Shown piece after piece: positions 24,201 to 36,364 of a stretch of DNA of 64,000 nt (within the stretch, counting starts at the first letter, position 1; each line of letters opens with the position of its first letter). A program made the position numbers and the translations under genes. This DNA is from Allantophomopsis cytisporea (lineage: Eukaryota > Ascomycota > Leotiomycetes > Phacidiales > Phacidiaceae): positions 1 to 64,000 of the forward strand of contig CP103024.1 in NCBI GenBank assembly GCA_024752435.1. The letters run 5' to 3'. The notes under the pieces were generated by a model. That model worked only from the letters and a program-made list of their open reading frames with translations. It did no database searches and was not told the origin of the DNA.

Positions 24201-26271
24201 ATTAACGTATTAGTCAATCCTCATACATTCTGCGGCGGGTAGTGTTGGATTAGCTGCTATACAGATTGCGCAGCTTAAAGGCGCAAAGGTATCTTCACCC
24301 TGCCCATAACCTTTTAGCACCAAGCTCACAGATTAACGTCTCAATGCTTAGATCTTTGCCACTGTCGAGACAGACCTTCAGAAGGCTTTCCTGATGAAAA
24401 ATCTACACATCCCTGCATCGAACATCTTCAAATCCAGTAGCGCAGCCTTTCTCCCAGAGATTATGAAAGCAACGTTAGGGAAAGGGGTTGATGTATTGCT
24501 AAATTCCCTTACAGGTGACTTGTTACAAGCAAGCTGGGAAGCTGTGGCCGATTTTGGGACGTTCATTGAACTAGGAAAACGTGATATCGCCGACAGCGGG
24601 GTGTTGAACATGCGTGTTTTCAATCGAGGCGTTACATTTACAGCGTTCGATTTGGGTGACATGTTTTGGGATGAAAAAGAAGTCAGGCGCCAGACTATTC
24701 ATCGGTACGTTTAATCTGTTTTGAAAATAACCATAACGAGTGCTGATAAAATGTAGGTTGCTGTACAAAAGTATAGAGCTCCTAAGGGAACAGAAAATCA
24801 GGCCATTGTCACCATTGGAAAGCTTTCCCGCATCCCAACTCGTCGAAGCATTCCGCTATGTCGCATCTAGCGAACGAATTGGGAAGGTGGCTTTGACCTT
24901 CTCTCCCTCCGATATCATTCCAGTGCGTATTCTGTTCCCAAGTATCTCAATAATAGACATGCAATAGTGCAAGTGTTAATCAAGACCTTCAGGCTGTCAC
25001 ACTCAAATACCGCACGCGCTTTGATGCCCAAAAAGCATACATACTAGTCGGCTGCCTAGGTGGTCTAGGGAGAAGTCTAGCGCAGTGGATGCTAAAGCGC
25101 GGTGCGAGGAATTTTGTCTTTATGGGCCGGTCCGGGACCTCTAAAGTTGCCGCCCAGAACACAGTTGCAGACCTACGGGCAGCCGGAGCGGATGTGGATG
25201 TTGTGCAGGGAGATGTGTCTTGCTATGCTGACGTGGAACGGACCGTTATGGCAGCCAAACAACCGGTTGGGGGCGTGGTCCAAGCAGCTATGAGTATACA
25301 TGTAAGCTCCTAAAGCCCTAAAAGTTTTGCAGCTTTCGAAGCTAACTAAGTAGATTTCGTTGTTTAATGAAACAACTCCTGAGAAATGGCATTCGGGCAT
25401 AAGCCAAAAAGTACAAGGCTCTTCAAATCTCTACAAAGCCTTATCCAAAACTCATAACACTACGCAGCTGGATTTCTTCCTCTTGTTATCTTCTGTGACG
25501 GGAAGTGTTGGAGTCGCTACAGAAAGCAACTATTGCGCTGCCGGCGCCTTCCAAGATGCTTTTGGGGCACATCTCCGCAGCCTGGGCATCCCTGGTGTAT
25601 CACTCGGCCTTGGAATGGTTTCCGAAGTGGGCTTTCTGCATGAGAGGCCCGACACGGAAGCTGTGCTTCTAAGAAAGGGATTGCATCCGCTTACTGAGGA
25701 GGAGTTCCTGCAATTGATTGATGGAGCTATCAACTCTTTAAAAAGTGTTGATGAATCATGCGAGATGGCGTGGGGAAAGAAGCATCATATGGAAGGCCAT
25801 ATACTTACGGGATTGGAACTGCATGGCTTGCAGAAGCTTCGTGATAGGGGATTTGTGAGGGGAATGGTTGTACTGGAAGATCCTCGCTTCACATACATGG
25901 CGGGTGCATTTTTCGACACCGAATCTACCAGCGAAGGCGTGGAGGCCAATGGGAGCGGCTATCCACTGGCTGTAAGCTCCGCATTGGCGAGAAACGAGGA
26001 CGATCCGGTGCCGAGCGAAGAGTTGGTTGAGGCTATAGCAACAGTGGTGATAGCTCGGATTGCAACATTGCTATTAGTTCCTACAACGCAGCTACAAAAT
26101 ACGACAAATCTGGCGGATTTTGGAATGGATAGCATGCTTGCGGCCGAGTTTCGATCGGATATGTTTAGGGCGTTTAAGGTTGATGTGCCCTTTGCCGTCC
26201 TGATGGCTCAACGGACTCAGATAAGAAGCATATCAGAACTTGTGGGGCAGGGTTTGCTAGAGCAGAAGTAA
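18214..26271 (+). CDS. Highly reducing polyketide synthase (KS-AT-DH-degenerate MeT-ER-KR-ACP)
   Basis: Fourteen exons join in frame to 2,404 aa: 18214-18262, 18313-18630, 18791-19250, 19309-19420, 19489-20284, 20337-20480, 20529-22759, 22808-24013, 24082-24159, 24214-24288, 24352-24704, 24757-24922, 24993-25301, 25354-26271. KS has Cys181 (DTACSSS), His315 (EAHGTGT) and His353 (KPNVGHGEA). AT has GQGAQ near 536 and Ser625 in GHSSGE. DH has His972 (HHKLGQTVVFPAAGY) and Asp1154 (HPVTIDAM). The region of about 1230-1440 is where a C-methyltransferase sits but lacks its SAM-binding motif. ER has HSAAGSVGLAAIQIA at 1803 onward; KR has GCLGGLGRS near 2016 and Ser2146/Tyr2159; ACP carries Ser2359 in DFGMDSM. 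There is no terminal release domain, as is usual for this class. It would build a reduced linear polyketide from malonyl-CoA. All catalytic residues checked are present and no lesion was found. Confidence 0.95.
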
Positions 26272-27072
26272 AATGCCTTTAGTCTAGCACATGGAGTTCG
26301 TTAGTTGTAGTTTTAGAGTAATCTAAACAAAGTAACCAAGTATTTCGTATATAAAACAACTTCCGCCTACAGATTGTTCTGCTAGCTTTGTCAAAGTCCG
26401 ACATATAACTAGTTGATGAAGCTACCATCTAGTCTATCATCTTGACATTGATTCGAAAGCTCAAGAGTCTACAAGAAATGGAACATACAAAGCGCAAATT
26501 TATATCCCGTGATACTGAAGATATAGGCTTACTAGAAGCCGTGTTACTTTACGTCTGTTATTTTCAAATTTGGTATACTTTCTAGTGCAACTCTAACAAA
26601 ATCATCTCTTTTCAATTTTAGGAGCGTAAGCTATACGACCTAGATCTGGTACTGAAAGGAACCAGAACTCTGTGTTTTTTGAGCAAGCCTATGCTCACAA
26701 TATTACGGTGCCTTTCCCGTGACATAGATAGGATTAGGCGCCTCCGCACAACGGGGCGCCGGCGTAAACAGCGCTAGATTACTGCTTAATCTTACGTTTC
26801 CCCAGTAAAGCTTTTAATGACTGGATACAAGCTGAGCGTATGTAGGGGTATCGTAGTGCTGATGATGGTTCTGGGTAATATAGCTTTCCATGCGATATTA
26901 AGACCTAGTAACTTCGCTGCAGCCATATCTAAAAGATGGCTTGGGTCCTGTCGATTTTTATCATTTGTCCCACTTTCTATATTTTACATCATCTTCAGCG
27001 TCTCAGGGTGTTTGTATTGACTCGTTCAATCCAAGTCTTAAACCAAACTCGACCATACTCGACCATCTCGTT
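26272..27072. other. Intergenic region after the PKS
   Basis: About 0.8 kb with no convincing gene. ORFs starting at 26817 and 26936 are short and without features; the frame of the second runs into the cupin pseudogene but its upstream part does not resemble the family. A GC-rich patch at 26730-26775 (GGCGCC words) stands out slightly from the AT-rich surroundings. Confidence 0.45.
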
Positions 27073-27461
27073 ATGGCGCAACCAACGATTCACCGCACTA
27101 TTCTCCAGGCAATTCCTATTCCTCAGCTACCGGGTTGGAAATCTCGACTAGTATTGCTGGAGTACGATCCGGGAGTTGTCACCCAGTCCACACACATCCT
27201 GTGGCGGCTATAATTCTGGAAGGAGACGTTGTTTCGTTATGGGAGTTCGGCGAAGAAGAGCGATATAGCGCAGGCGATAGTTTCATTGATCATGGGACAA
27301 CAAAACATGTACGAAGTGAAAATCTCAGCATATTTCGCGCTTCGGGACAAGCCATGAAGCGCGAGATGAAGTCGAAAACATCGACCAGCCCCCTTCGCTC
27401 CATTCGGGTGGGTGTTTCGTCCTTCGTCCTTCGTCCTTCGGAGGACCGTTGTCAGCCTTGA
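27073..27461 (+). pseudogene. Cupin-domain protein, frameshifted
   Basis: The first frame, from ATG at 27073, reads MAQPTIHRTILQAIPIPQLP and on to LLEYDPGVV, then ends at 27213. The adjacent frame continues with the cupin metal motif HTHPVAAIILEGDVVSLWEF and the second conserved strand YSAGDSFIDHGTTKH. The two halves of one small cupin protein are thus separated by a net one-base loss near 27183-27192. Downstream of about 27330 the family resemblance fades and the frame ends at 27461, so the C-terminal part also looks damaged. Small cupins of this kind occur as accessory enzymes in fungal metabolite clusters, but with the shift it cannot be made whole. A sequencing error would be the alternative. 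Confidence 0.6.
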
Positions 27462-29512
27462 TTGGTTTCTGGCAGAGCTGCGGAGCGTCATTTCTGTTCC
27501 GTCGAGAGGTTACAAGTCAGAAGTTGGATGTGCAGCATTCACTGTTGGAAAGCACGGAGCTGTAAATCAAAGTCCTCGGGATTCTATGCGCGTGGTACCT
27601 ATTCTTGACGCTCTGGGTTCTAGTCCTAGTTCTTCAGCTGACCTGCTGTAATTTTGGTTGTCTTTATTGCCAGACTGCGGAATAACTTAGCTTTAAAGTA
27701 TCACCAAATTGAAAAGAGACATTACACTGGATATGTTGTTTGTATGAGTTATTCTATACAGCTCACTCCATTTTGGTGATTCTGGTTAAACTTCGGGTAT
27801 TTGGAGCTCGAGTTGTGTTATACACTGACTTGTGAGGCACGAGATTTTCGGGTCCAATCATCAGCATACCGTGAAGTGGGTGTGTCTTGAACCGTCGCCA
27901 TATGGAAGTCATATGAGTGACTCCGCGTGAGTGTACGTAAGTAGTTTATATGCACAGCCCACCTAAGGATAGGCGCGACTGTAGCATTCACTAATATTTA
28001 CTTACACTTCTGCGCACCAGGTCTTATCGGACAAAGCCCAGTTCTAGCTCCAGTGGTGATAGCTACGCGGCTATCGAGCGTGAAGAGTGTTCTGGTGACC
28101 CTGACAGTACTGCGTTGAGTTGCAGATGTGGTGTGGGCGTTGACTATGGAGATAGTACTTCCGAGCGGGCTTGAGGCTAGTGTCTGGGGGGCGGCGACTT
28201 TCTAATGACCTAACTAGGATAGCTGTTGCAGCGCTGACTTACGAAACCAAACCATTGACATCGGTATCATTGCTCGCCCTCGATGTGAACTGGGGGCGAT
28301 AATGTGGCTTGTTTCGATTTTTACGTGTTCGTCTTGTATGTCGACTCTCAAACCCGCTGAACCTCGTTACGTAGCTGGCTCCAAGTCGCATAATGCCCAA
28401 TTTTCGTTTCCGAAGAACTCTTCCATGGAAATAGTCGGAATCTCGAAATCTCGAAATCAAGAAAAACTTGCCAGTATAGTGGTATTTGATATCGCCCCGG
28501 GGCATAATAATAGCGTGCCCCCTCCCGGCTTTATCTAATCCTACTATTCTCCGTGTTTGCCCTCGCAAGACAAATTTTGTGGTCATTGATCAACTCATCG
28601 ATCACTTGATTTTCCTACTATACCCGTTCCCCATCCAGCATGGCCAAGCCCGATATCACTCTCTAAGTAAGCATCGTCAGTTCCTTTCCCTCCATGGCAT
28701 TATCATGTGAACAGGGTAGCATTCTGCTATGTCCTATGCACCTCCTTTCCTCCGTATTCAATGTGTTGTGAACTGCTCACAGCTTCTCCATCCGGAGCAT
28801 GGTTATCTCGCGATTCTCGAAAAGCAGCTCAAGCTACTGTATCCTCTGCAGTCCGCGTAATCTAGGAGTGCCTCGAAAAAAGCCTCGCATTCTCTAGTGT
28901 TCCAGCCTTGCGATATCACGTATGTTTCTAACTGCCTTAGTGGCCGGATGAAAGCTTGTAATCATCGTGTACTACGTACTACATACCTATGGAGCGAGCC
29001 TCGCAACAAAGCCCAATAGAGTAGCCTCGAACGTCTCCGTTGGGCAAAGCTTTTCTCCAGACCAATGACATAAGCTATACTCAAAGGCTGCCGACCGGAA
29101 ACACTTCGCTACACTTCTCTAGCGTGCTTTATCCTTGTGATTGATTCGCTTAGATACCACTCGCTACCAAGCTCTCGGCAAAACGACCCACTTAGTCTCC
29201 CACATAGTAGTCTAGCGGCCCATTATAGCTCCCACATGTTCTGTAACGCAAGCTTGGCTATTTAGGAATTTGATGTGAGATCGTCAAGCCCTCCAGTATC
29301 AATAATCCGGGGAATTGTGCGACTTAAAGTGCGGCGGCGTCTCATTGAAAGCATAAGCGTAGGTTTCTGTTATAATTAGGGATGCTACCGATAATTTCTC
29401 AATCTCATTCTCTTGTTTGCTACCATCTTTTTTTCCTGTTCATCAGTAACCTGACCATCCGCGTCAACAGACGCCTCGTGAGCAATAGATTGCATGTCAA
29501 ATATCGATCCAC
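27462..29512. other. Intergenic region, no convincing gene
   Basis: About 2 kb without a gene I can support. The longest ORF, 28239-28586 on the minus strand, is rich in Arg/Lys/His with no domain and overlaps other short frames on the plus strand, so I treat it as chance. There are no tRNA-like folds or tandem repeats that I can see. Confidence 0.45.
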
Positions 29513-30564
29513 ATGGTATCGCTCGATGTCGTACGCGCCTCAAATCGCGGTTTGAAAACCGCGATGCCCGGCATCACAGCTTTGTTTGTTGGAGGCACCA
29601 CTGGCATGGGGCAGAGCACCCTCCGTCACCTTGCACAGAATAGTGAAAAACCAAACGCATATATCATTGGCCGTAGCGAGGCGAATGCAAAGCCTTTTCT
29701 CACTGAGCTCCGTAGTATCAACCCACAAGGCACCTTCAACTTTCTCGAGGCCGATGTGTCGCTCATCCGCAACGTCGACAAGGCCTGCGATGAGATCAAA
29801 AAGAAGGAAACAAAACTCAATGTTCTCTTCATGACAGTTGGGGGCATTCATCTGCTTGGCCGAAGAGGTTTGCCTTTACCCACGCCATCTCTTCTCCGGA
29901 CCTAAGCTAAATGATGTTTCCCAGACACCGCCGAGGGGCTTGACCATTTGTTTGCACTGCGCTATTACTCACGCATGCGTTTTGTCCAAAATATGCTACC
30001 GCTACTCGAAGAAGGTAATAGCCGTGTGGTCAGCATCTTCGGCGGAGGCTTCGAAGGCAGTATCGACCCCGGCAACCTGGACCTCAAGAAGAATTACAAT
30101 GTCTTGACCTGCGCTATGCACTCCGTTTACAATGACCTCACTCGCTACGGAGCATCTGGCCGCGAGTAGCAAGAAAAACATCCTTTGTGCACTGCTTCCC
30201 TGGTATTGTCGGCACTAATATCTACACCAACAGCTTCCCTACCCCCATCGCCACAGTCTACAATTATGGCATTTGGCCGCTCATGTACCCTTTTTCCGTA
30301 AACCTGAGCGAGAGTGGCGAACGTCATCTCTACCACGCTACCTCTCCAAGCTACCCGTCCGTTTCAAGGCCGGTCGACGATCCGATAGCTTCTCAACTCG
30401 CGCTCGGCGCAGACGGTAAACCGGGCAGTGGCGCATACTTGATGAACTGGAAAGGTGAAACAAGCGCTGGTAATAAGAAGATGCAGAGGTATAGAGAAGA
30501 CGGCACACGTGAGGCTGTCTGGAGGCATACTGAGGAGCTGCTCCAGAAGGCTGGCGGCAGATAA
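29513..30564 (+). pseudogene. Short-chain dehydrogenase/reductase with frameshifts
   Basis: Exon 1 (29513-29867) starts MVSLDVVRASNRGLKTAMPG and has the cofactor motif LFVGGTTGMGQ of a Rossmann-fold dehydrogenase, then FLEADVSLIRNVDKACD. After an intron (29868-29924) exon 2 begins DTAEGLDHLFALRYYSRMRF. The frame then breaks. At 30140-30152 the family-like text passes to the next frame (GAG CAT CTG GCC GCG, EHLAAS), and within the A-rich stretch 30171-30180 it passes to the third frame, which continues TSFVHCFPGIVGTNIYTNSF and runs to the stop at 30564. Two one-base insertions would explain this. The first frame ends at TAG 30167-30169. Total span equals a normal protein of about 330 residues. 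It may be a young pseudogene or carry assembly errors at the A-run; the substrate is unknown. Confidence 0.72.
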
Positions 30565-31880
30565 GATATGAGAATGGTATTCCTTACCTTGTCATAAACC
30601 CACAAGTCTAGTTGTCTAAGAAGCGTGATTTTTGAGCTATTTAAATGTTTTTGGGGGAAGAGATTCAATTCAATACTAGTTTCGCTATTACACTATTTCC
30701 TACCGTAATACTAAAGGCCATCACCTGGACATTCCGATCTATTATTGCCTTTCAAATCTACTATAATAAGCACGCCTCATATCATCTATAGTTTCCATCA
30801 ATATTTCATAATAATATCATCAATGATCGCCTCTATTCAATCCCTTAAGACCATTATTGTAGCCTCCTTAACGACCAATCATCCTGTTGGTAGAACAAAA
30901 CAATCATAGTTTAACATATAGTCTTAGAAAGCTGTCTAAGCAAAGTTATTAACTAGTCTAAGATCTAGGGTTTCATAGTCTTAGATATAAAGATTCATAG
31001 GTTTGGTATAATATGACTATCTACGCTCAGCATAGTACAATCGCTGCTATGTTGTTACTTTAGATTCTATCCTACATTGTCTCAATTCGGTATGTAGCAA
31101 TCACAAGACCTTTAACTACTGCAATCCATATAATACTGTACTTTGGTATAAATTATATCGAAGCTTCAAATTTGTGATTATATCCGCGTTCTTAGCTCTA
31201 TTAGCTAGAATAACCCTTCCGATTTTCAAAGAGCCGGAGGAAGTAGCCATTGAATCTACACTCCTAGTAAACACTACCAATGCAATATTCCAACATCAGA
31301 CGTCCTACCGTTACGTTGCTCCCAACTAGTTACGTCATAAACATTAGTCTTCTTATCATTGTACTAAAGCCCTTTGCGATTCGCATTCAGAAAAGACCTA
31401 ATAATATGAGTTATTTACTGCTTCGAGTAGTAAATTTTTTAGTGAGCCATATTTTCAGTGATAATCGTAGTTCAGCTTGTAATATCCTCAAAAGGTAGCC
31501 TTTATAAAGGTTAGTAATATTACAAAATTAGTTATAACGATAGTATCAACAATAGCATTATAGTTATATAGAGCGCAAAAGCGGGGAACATGCCTCAGGC
31601 ATGAAGTGAAGGGAAGCCTGATTGTAACAGTGGTAGCTGTCTATATATATTGTAAGACCAAACTTACTAGATTCAAGGTGCAGAAAGTGCAAAGAATTGT
31701 GTTACCTACGTACCGAAAAATGACCTTTATTGGTAAGTAGAAGTCTATGCCCCAACATCGACTTCTCACGGCCTTACAGTCATGCTCCTGTACGACTTAC
31801 TCAATATCAACAGCAGTCACGTTTACCTCGAGCTACTGTATCTCTCCTTAACAGATAGTATACTTCCAGAACATCTCATT
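30565..31880. other. AT-rich intergenic stretch, possible decayed element
   Basis: About 1.3 kb of AT-rich DNA, especially 30690-31560, with no gene. The ORF at 31280-31498 looks like decayed sequence. A more balanced block at 31570-31720 (AGCGCAAAAGCGGGGAACAT and onward) contrasts with its surroundings and could be the edge of an old mobile element, but no matching copy is visible in the window. Confidence 0.4.
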
Positions 31881-32811
31881 ATGCCTTCCTCGTCTCATGT
31901 TGAACTTATTGAGACGCTGCAAGAGTGGTATACGCTCCTCGAAACCCTCGCCGCGATCGAGCCGGGTCTCGTACGACTTCCACCGTACTCAAACGATGAC
32001 TTCAATACCGAAGCTGCGCGAACAGCTGGCTACGCGGATGGAGCTGTGGAACTTCTGCAAGAGCTTCCCTATCTCAACGTTGGCGATAATGAGATGTTTC
32101 TGGAGTTACTACCGAGCACCTTTCCTCTCAGTTACCTCGGGGATCTCGACGAGAGCTACTTTGAAAGCTGTCGGGAAATGCAACATGACGAGATGATGCC
32201 GTCTACTGCGATCAAGCTCACGAGAAGTGAGATCTATGGATATGTATTCATATACGATACGGCGACGAGTAAGTAAACCGTGTCAAACCCTCCGGTTCCT
32301 CCCTGGGCCGGCTTCAGGCTTGCGCAGCTAAAGTCATATGATCCGGATCATCAGACTGCTCATAACTTCCCTGCATCCAAACATGCATAAGCTGATTATT
32401 CCAGAACTCGTGTATCCATGGCATCCTATCGACAACGAGGATGAAGTCTACGACTATTTCAATGTTACAGGCTTATCACCACGTGCTGCCTTCAATCCAG
32501 TGATCGACAAATATCGCCGCCTCGAATACCTGGGTACACCAAAGACTATCGATTTCAACTACGATTTGTTCTCTGAGTCTGGTGGACAGACCCCAAAAGA
32601 TTGGGGCCCAGATGACGTGCGCCGCTGGACCGCCCAATACAATGTCTGGGTGGCAATACGCAAACTCAAGGAATTTTATCTTGATTATGGGTGGGACATC
32701 GGATCTGTGGAACAGCGACAATTTCACCGAGATGAGTTCCTCGAGAAACGTGCACAGTATTGTAGAAATATTGTGGAGCCATTAATCAAGATAGAAGAGG
32801 AGACAAGTTAG
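31881..32811 (+). CDS. Unassigned protein, acidic N-terminal half
   Basis: I do not recognise this family. A first exon from ATG 31881 (MPSSSHVELIETLQEWY) reads through YGYVFIYDTATS to about 32272, and a second exon from about 32334 to the stop at 32811 reads HMIRIIRLLITSLHPNMHKL and WHPIDNEDEVYDYF, ending IKIEEETS. Donor GTAAAC at 32273 and acceptor AAAG at 32333 keep the frame and give about 289 aa, but the better-looking donor GTAAGT at 32269 does not, so the exact splice or even a small indel remains open. The protein is soluble, without signal peptide or membrane segment, with aromatic- and acid-rich stretches. A start at 31782 would add 33 residues. The even codon use and two long consistent frames support a real gene. 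Confidence 0.6.
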
Positions 32812-32953
32812 AGTGGGAATAGGCTCAATGGGGGTTCTCCTAAGATATATACTAGATGGACACAATCATTAAAGAATACGTTGTGCTACATATTGGATCT
32901 AATAACGGAACGAGCTAAGTTGTGTGCGCTTCAAAAATATACAACCAAGATCT

Positions 32954-35900
32954 CTATACACGATGAGAGTTGTGCCTGCGTAGACGATGGCTTGACAAAT
33001 GAATGCTGTCAGATGTAGCTGTTGCCTCGCTGATGTCAGCCGTCAATGATGGCCGGGTCTCAAGACTCGTTGTTGTACTAGCAGGCTTGGCCGTCGTAGA
33101 GATGCTAAAGCTGGAGACTGTAGGGGCTGCAACTGCAACCGTGGCGGAGCCAGAATCAGCCTGCACATGGCGAAGGTATTCGAGCTCCATTTCACAATCA
33201 GGAGTTTGGCAGCGTGCGTATCCCTCTGCTTCAATCTTCTCGTCGGTGGCCAAACGTGTCGAGTTGCCATCATCAACAGCCATGAAGCCGTCGTCGTTAA
33301 AGACGACCTCATCCTCATCACGCTTTTTATATGTGGGTCGTGATAAAGTCTTTGTTTTGGTTCCTGATCCAGTAAGAGTGAGGTCTCCTAGGTCCGAATT
33401 GTAAGCTGATTTCCGCGTGATTCCATACCATCGATCGCTTGTTATTAGAGCGAAGCCAACATCATTAGTCAAGACGGATGGTCGGCAAAGGTTTGCTGTC
33501 AGACCATACGGGTCGCCAGCGGGCGGGTTGACATTCTTCCAGGTATAGCTCATGACCCAAAGTGTAATGATTGTGCTATAATAACTCGTCACCAAGTAGT
33601 AGTTGCCCATGTCGATGACAGGGCCTCCTTGGACCTTCACTTCCTTCTCAGGGGGGAACTTGCAAATTCCCTTCCATCCGCCTTCTTTGACATTGGCGGC
33701 TGGACCATTCTGATCACCAGGAATCAGTCGAATCCAACCATCAGCTCGGCCTTGTTGGAAATGATTTGGAGGGAATTCATCTCGTTCACAGTTTGTATTT
33801 TTGCGCTTATTGCTCGGGTTGGTGTAGGACTTTGCAATGTAATCTAACCATACCGAGTTTTTGTGCCCAGCGATGTAGGAATTGGTCAGGGAGCGGTAAG
33901 CATTAGACTTTTCGAGGTTGGAGCATGTGGCAAATGAGTAAGTGCTAAACTGCGCCACTGAGCTGTAATGATAACAAGCTTGCGGAAGGATTGCATCGTC
34001 GCAGGTTCTTGTGGATTCCGAGTATACGGTGTTTTGGGTTTTCACATTCTTAACAATGTAGGGCTTCGAGCTCGTCGAGGAGACTCTAACGGATGTCGCT
34101 TCCACGGAGTAGTAGGAATCACCACCGTCGTAGGACATACTCAGGTAGCCAGGAATATCAACTGCAATATCGCCAATAGGTAGAACACCTCCGCATCCAT
34201 CACCGGCGTAAGTAACGTGCTTCTTTTTCTGCAACTGTTGTCGGGCCTCTATCGCTCGATCCTCATAGACGGCTAAGGCGACTGTTCCATCTGAATTATC
34301 TTCATAATCATATTCGGTAGCCTCCGACGCATCGGTTTGCAAGGATAATCCTCCAGAGAGCACTTGTCCTTTTGTGGAACTATAGCACACATCTGTATTT
34401 TGCACTACTACCGCTTCATAAGCGCATAGCGGGGCATATTTACCACTTTTGCAGCCACTTTTCTGACCTGTAATGTGAGAGTTCTTGGTCAAAGTCACCC
34501 ACCCTTGTTTGCATTTGCTGTTGCATGATTTAGACTTGGATCCTTGTCCCATTGGAGACTCGAGTATCCGACATTTGAAGCAGCACACAAATCTCTCTGA
34601 AACCCGCTTACGCCACCACCTAGATTGTCAGCACAAAATCAAGTGTTGAGATAGAAGCCAACCTACCATGACATCCTTCTCCCGTATAGTACTGGAGGTC
34701 AGCGTCAAAAACTTTGCCATGTCCCCAAGCAATTGGTCTATATCCGGAGGGACAGGGTGAAGCCGTATCTAAAGGGAGACAGACAGTCCAGAACAGCCCC
34801 ATGGTCAAGATGTTACCAGTCGTGACAGCCGACTTCATCTTTACGGATATGTTTGTGGTGTCTCCAAGCGTTGAAAGGCTGTTGATGGAGTCATCCGTGC
34901 CCGTAGAGTCCAAGTCCAAAGCCCAGACCATGGTACCACCAACGCAGAGCTTGTTCGCATAGTCCATCTTGAGTTTGAATGTCACAGAATCATCGTATGA
35001 CACCCACTGGTCGTCATTCTAACTCATGTATTTGACGGCAGCGGTCTCGTCTAGAGTGGGTGTTAGATCATTTTCAGATATAATGGTTCGGATTTCAGCA
35101 TCGGATAAGATTCCTGACGTCGCGGTACATGTACCAGCAATACCGCCTCCGGAAAACGGGCATCCTGGACCGATACAACTGGAATCCGTCAACGTGAAAG
35201 AGCGGCCATAGAAACCTAGGCCAAGGACAACCTTGGACGACTCGATATTGTTTCGCCACAGAAGATCAAGAGCTTCATCAATCTCAGTCAGACTGGTATG
35301 GGCTTGTACAATAGCGGATGTATATGGGCTATCCCCATCCCAGGTACCATGGATGTCATAGGCTATTGTGGATCAGTGTGATACTCAAAAGACGATAACT
35401 ACCTCACTTACTCATTAGGTTCAACCAATCAACATATGGCTCCATGTTGGCAATATCAAAGTTTTGCATGTACGAATACGACGACGGCAGCGTCGTGGTA
35501 ATGCCGTAATCAGTACCAAGAGCAGTTCGAAGTTCCGAGGGAAAGGTTACGTAGTTGTCAAAGTCAGCAGTATTACCTCCACGATCACTGGCAACTAGAT
35601 ATTCCCAGTCAATATCAACACCGTCAAAAGCGTATGTCTTCATGAACGATTTGAGCGAGTTGATGAATGCTGCACGATTGGCTGATGTTGAAACCATCGA
35701 GGAGAAGATGGCTCCACCTGCAGCCCAACATCCCACGCTGATGAAGACGCTAAGTGATGGATTATCCGCCTTCAAGCCTGTAAATTTTGTGTACAGGTCA
35801 GTATCGTAAGAGTTCATCTGCGCCACTGCAAAGGTATCCGAGTCAATGAGCGCAAAGGCATAGTTCAAATGCGTCCATCTACTGGCATCAATATCTGATG

Positions 35901-36364
35901 GGAGCCAGGAATCACACGTTCGAACAGAAGACCACGACTCATAGTATCCAATAGTTCTCTTGGTAGCAGAATCTCCAGTCGAAGAGCAACTCGGCTTGGT
36001 TGGGGCGTCACAATTGCTTTGGCAGTCTGTATCGCAAAAGTCCGCGGTGGTGCCGCAAAATCTGGAGAGTTAGCTTTTAATTCGACAAGTACTTCGTGAC
36101 TTACCCAAATTGCGAGCAATAGACATTGAGCGGGCATGTGCTTCTGTTCGTTGCAGCATATTCACCATACTCTGCGATGGCATCACAGTCTGAGATACAA
36201 GTATCACCACAAAAGTCGAATCCGAAACCACAGTATCCACGAGATGAACAGCATCTATAGACATAGGGAGATTCTGCTGAGCATGATCCATCGCTAGCAG
36301 CGAGGACAGGGTCAAATTGGAGCATTGTCACGAAGACAGCGGCGCCGGCGAGGAACTTCCACAT
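32954..36364 (-). pseudogene. Class V chitinase (CBM18 + GH18) with a single in-frame TAG
   Basis: Four exons (36105-36364, 35412-36061, 34667-35362, 32954-34596) form one frame of 1,082 sense and stop codons. It has a signal peptide (MWKFLAGAAVFVTMLQFDPV), a chitin-binding type 1 region with CCSSRGYCGFGFDFCGDTC and GFCGTTADFC, and a GH18 domain with FDGVDIDWEYL, so Asp236, Asp238 and Glu240 are intact. The large C-terminal part follows the killer-toxin-like subgroup of fungal chitinases and ends in a Ser/Thr-rich tail. Codon 418 is TAG (35019-35021) in YMS*NDDQWVSYDD, where relatives have Trp, so translation would stop inside the GH18 domain. TGG to TAG is a RIP-type change. An upstream ATG at 36373 adds three residues. 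It faces a LysM gene, the usual partner of such chitinases. The one lesion makes it a recent loss, or a base error. Confidence 0.85.

Noticed and set aside
28239..28586. Minus-strand ORF of 115 codons, rich in Arg and Lys
   Set aside because: It has no domain, is crossed by other short frames on the opposite strand, and shows no splice partners or protein-like composition.
35000..35040. A tiny intron that would remove the chitinase TAG
   Set aside because: The only GT..AG pair around the stop would give an intron of about 18 bases, far below the size of any other intron here.
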